Below are positions 18,057 through 24,520 of a stretch of 25,755 bases of DNA, piece after piece. Origin of the DNA: Thermoplasmata archaeon (GTDB lineage: Archaea > Thermoplasmatota > Thermoplasmata > Lutacidiplasmatales > UBA184); contig JASHQY010000110.1 of assembly GCA_030038885.1 (NCBI GenBank), forward strand, positions 1 through 25,755, in the 5' to 3' direction. The number at the start of each line of letters is the position of its first letter. The first letter of the stretch is position 1. A model generated the notes under the pieces. It worked only from the letters and a program-made list of their open reading frames with translations, made no database searches and was not told the origin of the DNA. The position numbers and the translations under genes are program-made.

Positions 18057-18988
18057 CGACCGGCGTCACGGTCGCCGTCGTCGGCGCCCCGAACCTCGCG
18101 AAGGAGCTCGGCAAGAAGGGCACCACGTCGGACCTGACGCTCTACAACGCGGTCCGGGACGACCACGCGACCACGATCGTCGAGCCGACCCAGTTCCCCG
18201 AGAAGTTCCCTCCGCTGCTCGCCGCCCTCGCGATGGCCGACCGCTGCCTCTTGGTCGTCGACGCGCTCTCGCGCCCGGTCGCGGAGACGATCGCGACGCT
18301 CGACGTCGTCGACGTCCCGACGACGATCGTCCTCGGTCCCGGCGTCGGGGACGGCGAGCTCGCGCGCGTGCTCAAGGGCAGCCGACTGGAGGGGGCCGAG
18401 CGGAGGCCGCTCGACCTCCCGCAGCTCCGCGCGCTCCTCGAGGGATGGCGGGCCCCGGTCGTGGAGGGGCCCGTGCGGGTTCCGATCGACCACGCGTTCC
18501 CGGTCAAGGGGGTCGGCCCGGTGGCGCTCGGCGTCGTGCGCCGGGGGACCCTGCGGGCGCACGACCCGCTCCGCCTGTGGCCGACATCGAGGTCCGTCGA
18601 GGTCCGCTCGATCCAGGTCCACGACATCGACCGCAAGGAGGCCGCGTGCGGCGAGCGGGTCGGCGTCGCGCTGCGGGGAGTGGAGGCGGACGAGCTCGCC
18701 CGCGGGCAGGTCCTCGCCCCGGACGGAACGCTACGGGAGGGCCGCACGCTGTCGGGGGAGTCGTTCGTCCGCTGTCGGTACTACCGGGGAGACCTTCGGG
18801 CGGGCGCCCAGCTGCAGGTCGTCGTCGGGCTCGCGTCCGCCCCCGCGTCGCTGGACGAGCTCACCCCGACGACCGTCACGGTGACCGCCGACCGGACGCT
18901 CGCGTACGAGCCCGGCGCGCCGGCGTACCTCGTGGACCTCTCCGTCCCCGCCGGACCGCGGATCGTCGGGCGGGGCACGCTGCGCTGA
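18053..18988 (+). CDS. EF-Tu/SelB-like protein with non-canonical G domain
   Basis: A 311-residue paralogue of translational GTPases. Residues 1-150 occupy the G-domain position but lack the GHVDHGKST P-loop; the equivalent region reads VVGAPNLAKELGKKGTTSD, and no NKxD motif is visible. Residues about 155-240 are a convincing EF-Tu domain II (VPIDHAFPVKGVGPVALG, then RSIQVHDIDRKEAACGERVGVAL), followed by a domain III-like barrel. Archaea commonly carry such a SelB-like paralogue of unknown function; binding of an aminoacyl-tRNA or a ribosome without GTP hydrolysis is possible (inference). Its GTG start overlaps the clpB TGA as GTGA, so it is translationally coupled to the disaggregase. Confidence 0.75.
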
Positions 18989-19022
18989 GCGCGCCCTCAG
19001 CGGCTCACGGTCGCCGGCCGAA

Positions 19023-19445
19023 CTACCACGGAGAGCCGTCGTCGGGCCGGTGGATGTCGATGATGTCGAACAGGTTCCCGTCGGGGTCCGCCAGCGTGAC
19101 GAAATCGTGCCGGGGGTCGGCGGGCCGCACGAGCCGGGCCCCGAGCGCGACGAGCCGGTCGACCTCCCCCTGGGGGTCCCAGGCGTACAGGTCGAGATGC
19201 AGCCGGTAGTCGTCGAGCGGCCCTTCGCCGCTGAGGCTCAGGTTCAGGTTCGGCCCCTGGCCGGCGGGGTCCTTCAGGATCACCCCGTCCGGTGCGGGGG
19301 GTCGCGCCGGGACGTAGTGGAGCGCCTCGCTCCAGAAGCGGATCCTCCGGGGGAGGTCGGTGCCGTCGACGACGAGCGAGCCGACCCAGATCTTCTTCTC
19401 GCGCGGCGCCGACGTGCCGAGCGCCCGGTCCTCTGACGGCGGCAT
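19023..19445 (-). CDS. VOC-superfamily (glyoxalase/bleomycin-resistance fold) protein
   Basis: A 140-residue protein with paired beta-alpha-beta-beta-beta modules of the vicinal oxygen chelate fold. The first module contains LVVDGTDLPRRIRFWSEALHYV; the second ends in the typical DFVTLADPDGNLFDIIDI. Candidate metal residues include the His of RLHLDLYA and an acidic residue near the C-terminus, but the enzymatic class (glyoxalase, dioxygenase, resistance protein or none) cannot be decided. It follows PAN on the same strand with an 81-nt gap that carries a 12-bp palindrome and no clear TATA box. Confidence 0.82.
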   Translation of the reverse strand: MPPSEDRALGTSAPREKKIWVGSLVVDGTDLPRRIRFWSEALHYVPARPPAPDGVILKDPAGQGPNLNLSLSGEGPLDDYRLHLDLYAWDPQGEVDRLVALGARLVRPADPRHDFVTLADPDGNLFDIIDIHRPDDGSPW

Positions 19446-19477
19446 GGGCCGTCGGAGCCGCCGCGGGGCTTGACGCG

Positions 19478-19489
19478 TTGCGGCCGCAA
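19478..19489. repeat. Perfect 12-bp palindrome upstream of the VOC gene
   Basis: TTGCGGCCGCAA is its own reverse complement and lies 33-44 nt upstream of the VOC gene start, in the gap after PAN. A dimeric repressor site is possible, but there is only one copy and no nearby regulator. Confidence 0.4.
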
Positions 19490-19526
19490 AGTCGGGCCAC
19501 GGCGTCCGGCCGGCGGTCGGGGCCGA

Positions 19527-20732
19527 TCAGGCGAACATCGTGACGGACTCCTTGCGGAGCTCTTCCTCGCCGATGACCTTCTCGATCGCCCGGTCGAAGT
19601 CGGCGACGGTCACGCTGTCCCGCTCCTCCCGGATCGCCCACATGCCGGCCTCGGTGCAGATCGCCCGGATGTCGGCCCCGGTCGCGCCGTCGCAGCGGCC
19701 CGCGAGCGCCTCGAAGTCGATCGGCTCGCGGATCGCCATCCCGTGCGAGTGGATGCGGAAGATCTCGGCCCGGCCCTGGTAGGACGGGACCGGGATCTCG
19801 ATGATCCGGTCGAACCGACCGGGGCGCAGCAGCGCGTCGTCCAGGATGTCCGGTCGGTTGGTGGCCGCGATGATCTTGACGTTCGACAGCGGCTCGAAGC
19901 CGTCCATCTCCGCGAGCAGCTGCATGAGGGTCCGCTGCACCTCGCGGTCGCCGCTGGTCGCGACCTCGAGCCGCTTCGCGCCGATCGAGTCGACCTCGTC
20001 GATGAAGATGATCGTCGGCGCCTTCTCCCGGGCGAGCTGGAACAGCTCGCGGACGAGGCGCGCCCCCTCGCCGATGTACTTCTGCACGAGCTCGCTGCCG
20101 ACCAGCCGGACGAACGTCGCGTTCGTGTGGTGGGCCACCGCCTTCGCGATCATCGTCTTGCCGGTGCCGGGCGAGCCGATCAGCAGCACGCCCTTCGGCG
20201 GGTCGACCCCGACCTTCTTGTAGAGCTCGGAGCGCAGGAGCGGGTACTCGACCGCTTCGCGGATCTCGCGGACCTGGTCGCTCAGGCCCCCGATGTCCGA
20301 GTACGCGATCGACGGCTTGTCGACGATCTCGCTCGCGGTGACGAGCGGGTCGAGCGACGCGGGCAGCACTCCCATCACCGCGAGGGTCTGCTTGTTGAGC
20401 GCGACCCGGCTCCCGACCGTGATCTTGCCGTGCTCGACCGTCTCGGCGGAGTTGACGACGAAGTCCGGACCGGTCGAGGACTTCACGATCACGCGGCCGT
20501 CCGTCAGCACGTCGCGGACGCTGCCGACGATCAGCGGGGGATAGCGCAGGCGGTCGAGCTCGGTCTTGAGGCGCTTGACCTCGCGCTGGAGGCGCAGGAT
20601 CTCCGCCTCCATGTAGTGGCGCTCGCTCTCGACCCGCTTGATCGCCTCGGCGAGCTGGGTGTTGCGGAGCTCGAGGAAGTTCAATCGGTCGAACGCATCG
20701 TGCGGCGCCGCCGGCACTTCCGTTTCGCTCAT
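19527..20732 (-). CDS. pan: Proteasome-activating nucleotidase (PAN)
   Basis: A 401-residue AAA+ ATPase that unfolds substrates and feeds them to the 20S proteasome; hexameric. An N-terminal coiled coil (about 15-63) leads into an OB-fold domain (65-130). The AAA+ module has Walker A GSPGTGKT (186-193), pore loop KYIGEGA (219-225), Walker B IIFIDEVD (241-248) and the second region of homology around ATNRPDILDDALLRPGRFDR. The first Walker A proline of most PANs is Ser187 here. The C-terminus ends Met-Phe-Ala; the gate-opening HbYX motif would have Tyr in the middle position. Proteasome subunits are elsewhere. The ATG lies about 59 nt from the palindromic TATA box, giving a leader of about 30 nt containing GTGAGGGA. 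Confidence 0.95.
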   Translation of the reverse strand: MSETEVPAAPHDAFDRLNFLELRNTQLAEAIKRVESERHYMEAEILRLQREVKRLKTELDRLRYPPLIVGSVRDVLTDGRVIVKSSTGPDFVVNSAETVEHGKITVGSRVALNKQTLAVMGVLPASLDPLVTASEIVDKPSIAYSDIGGLSDQVREIREAVEYPLLRSELYKKVGVDPPKGVLLIGSPGTGKTMIAKAVAHHTNATFVRLVGSELVQKYIGEGARLVRELFQLAREKAPTIIFIDEVDSIGAKRLEVATSGDREVQRTLMQLLAEMDGFEPLSNVKIIAATNRPDILDDALLRPGRFDRIIEIPVPSYQGRAEIFRIHSHGMAIREPIDFEALAGRCDGATGADIRAICTEAGMWAIREERDSVTVADFDRAIEKVIGEEELRKESVTMFA

Positions 20733-20786
20733 GCCTTACCGACCCGGTCCCTCACGGCGGTATCGGAGATTCACAAAGCGCGCCCC

Positions 20787-20796
20787 GCTTATAAGC
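20787..20796. promoter_or_regulatory. Palindromic TATA box between pan and the pantoate kinase gene
   Basis: GCTTATAAGC is a perfect palindrome, the only strong AT element in the divergent gap, and reads as a TATA box on both strands. It predicts starts near 20818 (plus, 12 nt before the kinase GTG) and 20765 (minus, for pan). A second AT-rich run, GATATTTTG, lies immediately before the kinase start. Confidence 0.65.
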
Positions 20797-20829
20797 AGTC
20801 GTTCCTCGCGCACGCCGGGAAGATATTTT

Positions 20830-21810
20830 GTGACCGCATCGGCGCCCGTTCGCGCGCGGGCCTTCGCCCCGGCCCACATCACGGGCGTCTTCGCTCCGTC
20901 CCTCGGCGCTCGCGACCCGCGCGCTCGCGGCTCGATCGGCGCGGGGATCGTGCTCGAGCTCGGGGTGCGCGCGCTCGCGGAGTTCCGGCCGGGAACGACG
21001 AGCTCGGTGCGCGTGCGCGGCGAGACGCCGGGCGCGCTCCCGATCTCGGAGGAGGTCGCCCGTCGGCTCCGACCGCGCGCGCCGGGACGGCTCACGGTCG
21101 AGCTCGCGCACGAGCTCCCGGTGGGCCAGGGGTTCGGGATGAGCGCCGCCGGCGCGGTCGCGACGGCGCTCGCGGTCGGCGCGATCGCGGGTCGGACCCG
21201 GGCGAAGTCGATTGAGGTGGCGCACCTCGCGGACCTGCTCGGCGGAGGAGGGTTGGGGGGCGTCGCCGCGATCGAGGGCGGCGGAGGGCTCGAGGTCCGG
21301 TTGCGCGCCGGCATCCCTCCCTGGGGGCGGGTCGCGCACCGACCCCTGGACGGGACGATCCTCGTCGGCGTGACCGGCGATCCGCTCCCCTCCCCCGGGC
21401 TCCTCCGGAGCCCGACGTTCCTGCGCCGCGTCGCCGACGCCGGCACCGGCACCCTCTCGGACCGGGGGAGCGGAGCGCCGGCGGGGGACCGCTTCTTCGA
21501 GGCCAGCGAACGGTTCACCGACCGCCTCGGGCTCGCCCCGCTGCACCTCGCGCGAACGCTCCGGGCCCTGCGCCGGCGCGGAGCCTGGGCCGCGCAGGCG
21601 ATGTTCGGCTCGAGCTTCTTCGCCCGGCCGCGCAGCGCCTCCGCCCGGCGCGAGCTCCTCCGATGGCTCGCGCGCGCAGGGACCCCGACGCTCGAGCTCG
21701 CGGCCGCGCGCGGGGGCGCCGGTCGGGTCCGCATCCTTCGCGGAGCGGAGCGCCCGGGAGGGTCTCTCCCGCGCAACAGTTTTAATGGACGACCGGTCTC
21801 GGCGCGGCCC
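20830..21810 (+). CDS. Pantoate kinase (archaeal GHMP kinase); no stop codon before rpl10e
   Basis: GHMP-family kinase phosphorylating pantoate in archaeal coenzyme A synthesis. The ATP-binding motif is PVGQGFGMSAAG at residues 97-108, the signature of this family, preceded by APAHITGVFAP near the N-terminus and followed by LADLLGGGGLGGVAAIEGG. Recognisable similarity ends near residue 305 (GRVRILRG). GTG 20830-20832 fits the palindromic TATA box. The frame has no stop codon: it runs through AERPGGSLPRNSFNGRPVSARP into the ATG of rpl10e in the same frame and ends only at 22317, a combined 495 residues. End coordinate here is the last base before the rpl10e ATG. It may be a lost stop, an assembly error or a genuine fusion. 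Confidence 0.85.
21779..21787 (+). promoter_or_regulatory. TATA box for rpl10e inside the kinase reading frame
   Basis: GTTTTAATG, centred about 27 nt before the ATG at 21811, fits leaderless transcription of rpl10e. Its presence argues that rpl10e is also expressed alone, whatever happens to the upstream frame. Confidence 0.6.
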
Positions 21811-22317
21811 ATGACGCGCAAGCCGGCCCGGATGTACCGGAAGGTCGAGGGCCAGGTCTACACCCGCCGCGAGTACATGGGCGGGGTACCGAACTGCCGT
21901 GTCACCCAGTTCGACACCGGCAATCTCAAGGTCGACTACCCGCTCGCGCTGAGCCTCGGCACCGAGGAGGCCGCGCAGGTGCGCGACATCGCGCTCGAAG
22001 CCGCGCGGATCAGCGCGGTCCGCGTCATGGAGAAGGCCGCCCTGAACGAGTACCACCTCAAGGTCCGACGCTTCCCGCATCAGATCCTCCGCGAGCACAA
22101 GATGGCGATGGGGGCCGGTGCCGACCGGATCTCCGACGGGATGCGCGCCGCCTTCGGCAAGCCGGTGGGCCACGCGGTGCGCGCGCAGATCGGGAGCGAG
22201 CTCCTCACGGTCTATACGACCGAGGCCCACCTCGACGACGCGAAGGAAGCGCTGCGCAAGGCGTCGCACAAGCTGCCGTGCCCGACGCGCGTGATCGTCA
22301 GCCGGCGCCCGGCGTAA
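21811..22317 (+). CDS. rpl10e: Large-subunit ribosomal protein uL16 (archaeal L10e)
   Basis: A 168-residue protein of complete family length. Key segments are RKPARMYRKVEGQVYTRREY, the GVPNCRVTQFDTG turn, FPHQILREHKMAMGAGADRISDGMR, and the C-terminal AKEALRKASHKLP ending. It sits in the 50S subunit near the peptidyl-transferase centre and the A-site tRNA. The ATG is the natural start, 27 nt after its own TATA box. The final 20 nt overlap the convergent universal stress gene. See the kinase entry for the missing stop upstream. Confidence 0.97.
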   Translation: MTRKPARMYRKVEGQVYTRREYMGGVPNCRVTQFDTGNLKVDYPLALSLGTEEAAQVRDIALEAARISAVRVMEKAALNEYHLKVRRFPHQILREHKMAMGAGADRISDGMRAAFGKPVGHAVRAQIGSELLTVYTTEAHLDDAKEALRKASHKLPCPTRVIVSRRPA

Positions 22318-22765
22318 CCTTCGGCCGGACGACGAGCACCGGGCACGGTGCGTGGTTCACGACCGCGCTCGAGACGCTGCCCAGGAGCAGGCGCTTCGCG
22401 GTCGAGAGACCGCGCGAGCCGAGGACGAACAGGTCGGTCGGGTGCTGCTGCAGGTGCGCGAGGATCTCGTCGACGACCACGCCCTCGTAGCTGACCCCGG
22501 TGACGGACGAGACCCCGCCCGCTTCCGCCTTCTTCACGGACGCCTCGACGATCTCGCGGTAGTGGCCGATCTCGCTCGGCGGCACTCCCTGGGGCACGTA
22601 CGGCTCGGCCGTGCTGATGTAGACCGGCACGATCGGCGCGACGGAGAGGATCACGAGATCGCTCCCGTAGCGGTGCGCGAGATCGATCGCGCACTCGAGC
22701 GCGGTGTCCGAGTTCGCGGAGCCGTCGACCGCCACCGTGATGCGCCGGAACCAAGCGTCGGCCAT
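22298..22765 (-). CDS. Universal stress protein (UspA family)
   Basis: A 155-residue single Usp domain. It opens with RITVAVDGSANSDTALECA, and closes with an ATP-binding signature G-x2-G-x9-G-S: GSRGLSTAKRLLLGSVS, then VVNHAPCPVLVVRP, as in the ATP-binding subgroup. Such proteins are stress-induced cytosolic nucleotide binders, often dimeric. The C-terminal 20 nt overlap the convergent rpl10e tail. ATG at 22763-22765; the nearest AT-rich sequence on its strand is a weak CATTAG about 30 nt upstream, so the promoter is uncertain. Two strong dyads lie in its upstream gap. Confidence 0.93.
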   Translation of the reverse strand: MADAWFRRITVAVDGSANSDTALECAIDLAHRYGSDLVILSVAPIVPVYISTAEPYVPQGVPPSEIGHYREIVEASVKKAEAGGVSSVTGVSYEGVVVDEILAHLQQHPTDLFVLGSRGLSTAKRLLLGSVSSAVVNHAPCPVLVVRPKVTPGAG

Positions 22766-22811
22766 GTACGACGGCCCACCGGTTGCGGGCTAATGGTCCT
22801 TGCGTTCCGCG

Positions 22812-22870
22812 CCGGACCGGGCCGGTCCGGTCCCGAGCGCCGTCGCGCGCGCGCCGACGGTCGGCGCGCG
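22812..22870. repeat. Two strong dyads in the Usp/zinc-ribbon divergent gap
   Basis: First dyad: 22812-22830, CCGGACCGGGCCGGTCCGG, a perfect 9-bp inverted repeat around one G. Second dyad: 22848-22870, arms CGCGCGCCGA and TCGGCGCGCG around CGG, a perfect 10-bp stem. The second ends 8 nt before the TATA-like element of the zinc-ribbon gene. Operator function for one or both divergent genes is possible; no regulator gene is adjacent. Confidence 0.5.
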
Positions 22871-22878
22871 AACGCAAT

Positions 22879-22888
22879 GCTTTTCTAC
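22879..22888 (+). promoter_or_regulatory. TATA-like element and SD for the zinc-ribbon gene
   Basis: GCTTTTCTAC is the only AT-rich stretch in the gap. It predicts a start near 22910, followed by AAAGGTG (22913-22919) and the GTG at 22924. This spacing is what decides the start used for the gene. Confidence 0.5.
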
Positions 22889-22923
22889 GGTGGGGGGGCC
22901 TCTTGCCGGCGGAAAGGTGCGTT

Positions 22924-23466
22924 GTGCCTCCCGTGTGCAGCAACTGCGGCGGCAACGAATTCGTTTGGGCGAACGAACTGAAGACCGGGACCATCGGGGG
23001 CGGGTCCCTGTCGCTTCGCTCCCGAGGGGAGCTGTCGATGGGCACGCGGATCTGCAAGGCATGCGGCCACGCCGACCTCTTCCTGAAGGATCCGTCGATC
23101 CTCCGCCAGCCGCACACCTGGCGGCCCGGAGAGTTCGTCCCGATCCCCACCGCTCCGCCTCCGAGCCACCACCCGACGACGCACGACCCCGCGCCCGCCT
23201 CCGTCTCCGCGGTGCCTTCCCCCGCGCCCCCCGCGATGTCGGCCGCGCCCGCGGCTCCCGCAACTCCCGCAGCGCCCACGGCACCCGCCCCGACCGCGGC
23301 CCCTCCCGCTCCTCCCCCGCCTCCGTCGAGCGAACCGACCGCGCCGGCCCCGGCCCCCCCCGAGGGATCGGCCGAGACCCCGGCCGACGCCGCACCGCCC
23401 GCGCGTCGGCCCGCGCGCAAGCGCAGCAAGCCGAAGCCGGCGGACGGGCCGTCGGGATCCTCGTAA
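22924..23466 (+). CDS. Zinc-ribbon protein with Pro/Ala-rich disordered tail
   Basis: A 180-residue protein of no recognised family. Residues 1-60 form a compact zinc ribbon: Cys5/Cys8 in CSNC and Cys44/Cys47 in CKAC, with VWANELKTG and LSLRSRGELSMGTRI strands between. Residues about 73-160 are low-complexity Pro/Ala/Ser/Thr, without charge or hydrophobic segments. The end is basic (RRPARKRSKPKP) followed by Gly/Ser. Layout suggests a ribbon that binds protein or nucleic acid, tethered by a flexible arm to a basic, possibly RNA- or DNA-contacting, end (inference). No signal peptide or membrane span. GTG start supported by a GGTG Shine-Dalgarno 4 nt upstream; a second GTG at 22936 is possible. 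Confidence 0.72.
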   Translation: MPPVCSNCGGNEFVWANELKTGTIGGGSLSLRSRGELSMGTRICKACGHADLFLKDPSILRQPHTWRPGEFVPIPTAPPPSHHPTTHDPAPASVSAVPSPAPPAMSAAPAAPATPAAPTAPAPTAAPPAPPPPPSSEPTAPAPAPPEGSAETPADAAPPARRPARKRSKPKPADGPSGSS

Positions 23467-23611
23467 CCACCGGGCGAAAGGGCCCGGCCTCCCGGGGCGG
23501 CGTTCGTTCCACGGGACGCCCCGCTCCGCAGCACCGCATCGAAGCCAAGAGTTGCGCGCGTTCCGTCGATCGGCGCCCCCGGCCGTGAAGGCTCATCGCA
23601 CCCGCGAACGA

Positions 23612-23631
23612 GGCGAGCGGGTCCGCTCGCC
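23612..23631. repeat. 8-bp perfect hairpin 3' of tRNA-iMet
   Basis: GGCGAGCG and CGCTCGCC flank GGTC. On the tRNA strand the stem begins 6 nt after the mature 3' end. There is no following U-run, so it is not a classical terminator; it could stabilise the trailer or guide 3' processing. Confidence 0.45.
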
Positions 23632-23637
23632 AGTACT

Positions 23638-23740
23638 TAGCGGGGCATGGATTTGAACCATGGATCTACGGGTTATGAGCCCGTCGGGATTTCAGGACGG
23701 GCGGCACCGCCGACCGCTTTCCTGACTACCCTACCCCGCT
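23638..23740 (-). tRNA. Initiator tRNA-Met (CAT) with a 28-nt D-loop intron
   Basis: Acceptor AGCGGGG pairs with CCCCGCT and is followed by A73; no CCA is encoded. Anticodon arm ACGGG-CTCATAA-CCCGT gives anticodon CAT. T arm CATGG-TTCAAAT-CCATG. Initiator identity rests on the A1:U72 closing pair and three consecutive G:C pairs next to the anticodon loop, both hallmarks of archaeal initiators. D-stem GGG/CCC is separated by an over-long insert; removing 28 nt leaves 75 nt with a normal D-loop. A TATA box lies 27 nt from the 5' end. Confidence 0.9.
23692..23719 (-). other. tRNA-iMet intron (boundaries plus or minus 2 nt)
   Basis: In the tRNA strand the insert sits after AGTCAGGA of the D-loop. 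TCAGGA of the exon pairs perfectly with TCCTGA at the insert's 3' end. Inside, a 3-nt AAG bulge is followed by CGG/CCG and CGGC/GCCG stems. Outside, an AA(A) run lies opposite. Bulge, helix, bulge on opposite strands resembles the splicing-endonuclease target, with a 6-bp rather than the standard 4-bp helix. Exact cut sites are ambiguous because of the A runs. Confidence 0.75.
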
Positions 23741-23762
23741 GCGAGGCGGCGTAGCAAGCCTC

Positions 23763-23771
23763 GGTATAAGG
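23763..23771 (-). promoter_or_regulatory. TATA box for tRNA-iMet
   Basis: Minus strand CCTTATACC, centre 27 nt upstream of the mature tRNA 5' end, so transcription should begin at or just before the tRNA. Confidence 0.65.
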
Positions 23772-23951
23772 CCGCTTCGTCGGACGGTGTCCGGCGGCGC
23801 GGGACGAGGGCGGTTCGGGCAAGCTCGAGCCCTCGATGGTCGGGCGTTCGGGGACCCCGGGCCGGCACCGGGGCCGACCCGAAGATCGGCGGCGGGAGGG
23901 CGGCACGCCAGGCGTACCGCGACGGGCCGCTGCGACCCCGTCGAGGGGACG

Positions 23952-24299
23952 ATGGCGACCTACGGGATCGCGGTACCGATACCGCCGGAGACGTCGGCCG
24001 AGTGACGGGCCTTCGTGAAGGAGATCCAGGGCCCGAGGGCCAAGGAGCACGCCGCGTCGCGCCGGCGGGCGGGGCTCACTCGGGAGACCGTGGTCCTGCA
24101 GAAGACCCCGCAGGGAGAGATGGCCAGCGTGATCCTCGAGGGGCGGGGGGACGCGGCCCTCAGCCTGCTCAGGACGCTCGAGGGAACGGACCCGTTCGAC
24201 CGCAGGTTCGCGGGGCGGGTCACCGCCTTCCACGGGATCACCGCCCCCACCGCGAACCGGATGCCCCGCAACGAGCCGGTCTTCGACCGGTACCGGTGA
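23952..24299 (+). pseudogene. Small conserved hypothetical protein interrupted by in-frame TGA
   Basis: Reading from ATG 23952 (preceded by GAGGGGAC, a good Shine-Dalgarno) gives MATYGIAVPIPPETSAE, then TGA at 24003-24005, then in the same frame RAFVKEIQGPRAKEH and a further 85 or so residues to TGA 24297-24299. Both parts look like one small alpha/beta protein of about 115 residues: VPIPP at the start, TRETVVLQKTPQGEMASVILEG in the middle, DPFDRRFAGRVTAFHGI later. As I remember relatives of this type, a Trp precedes R-x-F, so TGG to TGA is the simplest explanation. The downstream part could start at GTG 24015 (94 residues) but has no Shine-Dalgarno. Family function is unknown. Could be a recent nonsense mutation or a sequence error. 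Confidence 0.6.
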
Positions 24300-24446
24300 A
24301 TCGCCGGTCCGCGTCGCCGGGCGCGGCTCGGGAACCGCGCGGCACCGGTGCTCGCGCCGCAGACGCGCCCTCCGGAAGTCAGCGGGGGCGCGAAATCGCC
24401 GGCGTCCGTTTCCCAGGAGGAGGAACGTCCCGCGGGACAGAAGGGA

Positions 24447-24519
24447 AGCCGCGGGAGGGATTTGAACCCTCGGCCTGCTCCTTACCAAGGAGCCGCTCTG
24501 CCAGCTGAGCCACCGCGGC
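24447..24519 (-). tRNA. tRNA-Thr (GGT)
   Basis: Acceptor GCCGCGG/CCGCGGC, D arm GCTC-AGCTGGCA-GAGC, anticodon arm GCTCC-TTGGTAA-GGAGC with anticodon GGT (24484-24486 on the plus strand), variable AGGCC, T arm GAGGG-TTCAAAT-CCCTC, discriminator T, no encoded CCA. It is 73 nt with every stem fully paired and no intron. The 5' end is one base after the stop codon of the enoyl-CoA hydratase gene on the same strand, and no TATA box separates them. Confidence 0.96.
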
Positions 24520-24520
24520 G

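Noticed and set aside
23493..23523. CGGGGCG...CGCCCCG inverted repeat after the zinc-ribbon gene
   Set aside because: Only 7 bp with a 17-nt loop and no U-run; expected by chance at this base composition.
23638..23740. Elongator tRNA-Met or tRNA-Ile2 (CAT)
   Set aside because: The A1:U72 closing pair and the three G:C pairs beside the anticodon loop are initiator features.
23741..23951. A small gene (plus strand, about 72 codons) between tRNA-iMet and the broken gene
   Set aside because: Composition is Gly/Arg-rich without a fold or start signal, and its end is simply the first 17 codons of the TGA-interrupted gene.
24003..24005. TGA as a selenocysteine codon
   Set aside because: The position appears to be Trp, not Cys, in relatives as I recall them, there is no visible SECIS-like hairpin, and the SelB-like gene in the window lacks a P-loop and belongs to a widespread non-Sec paralogue group.
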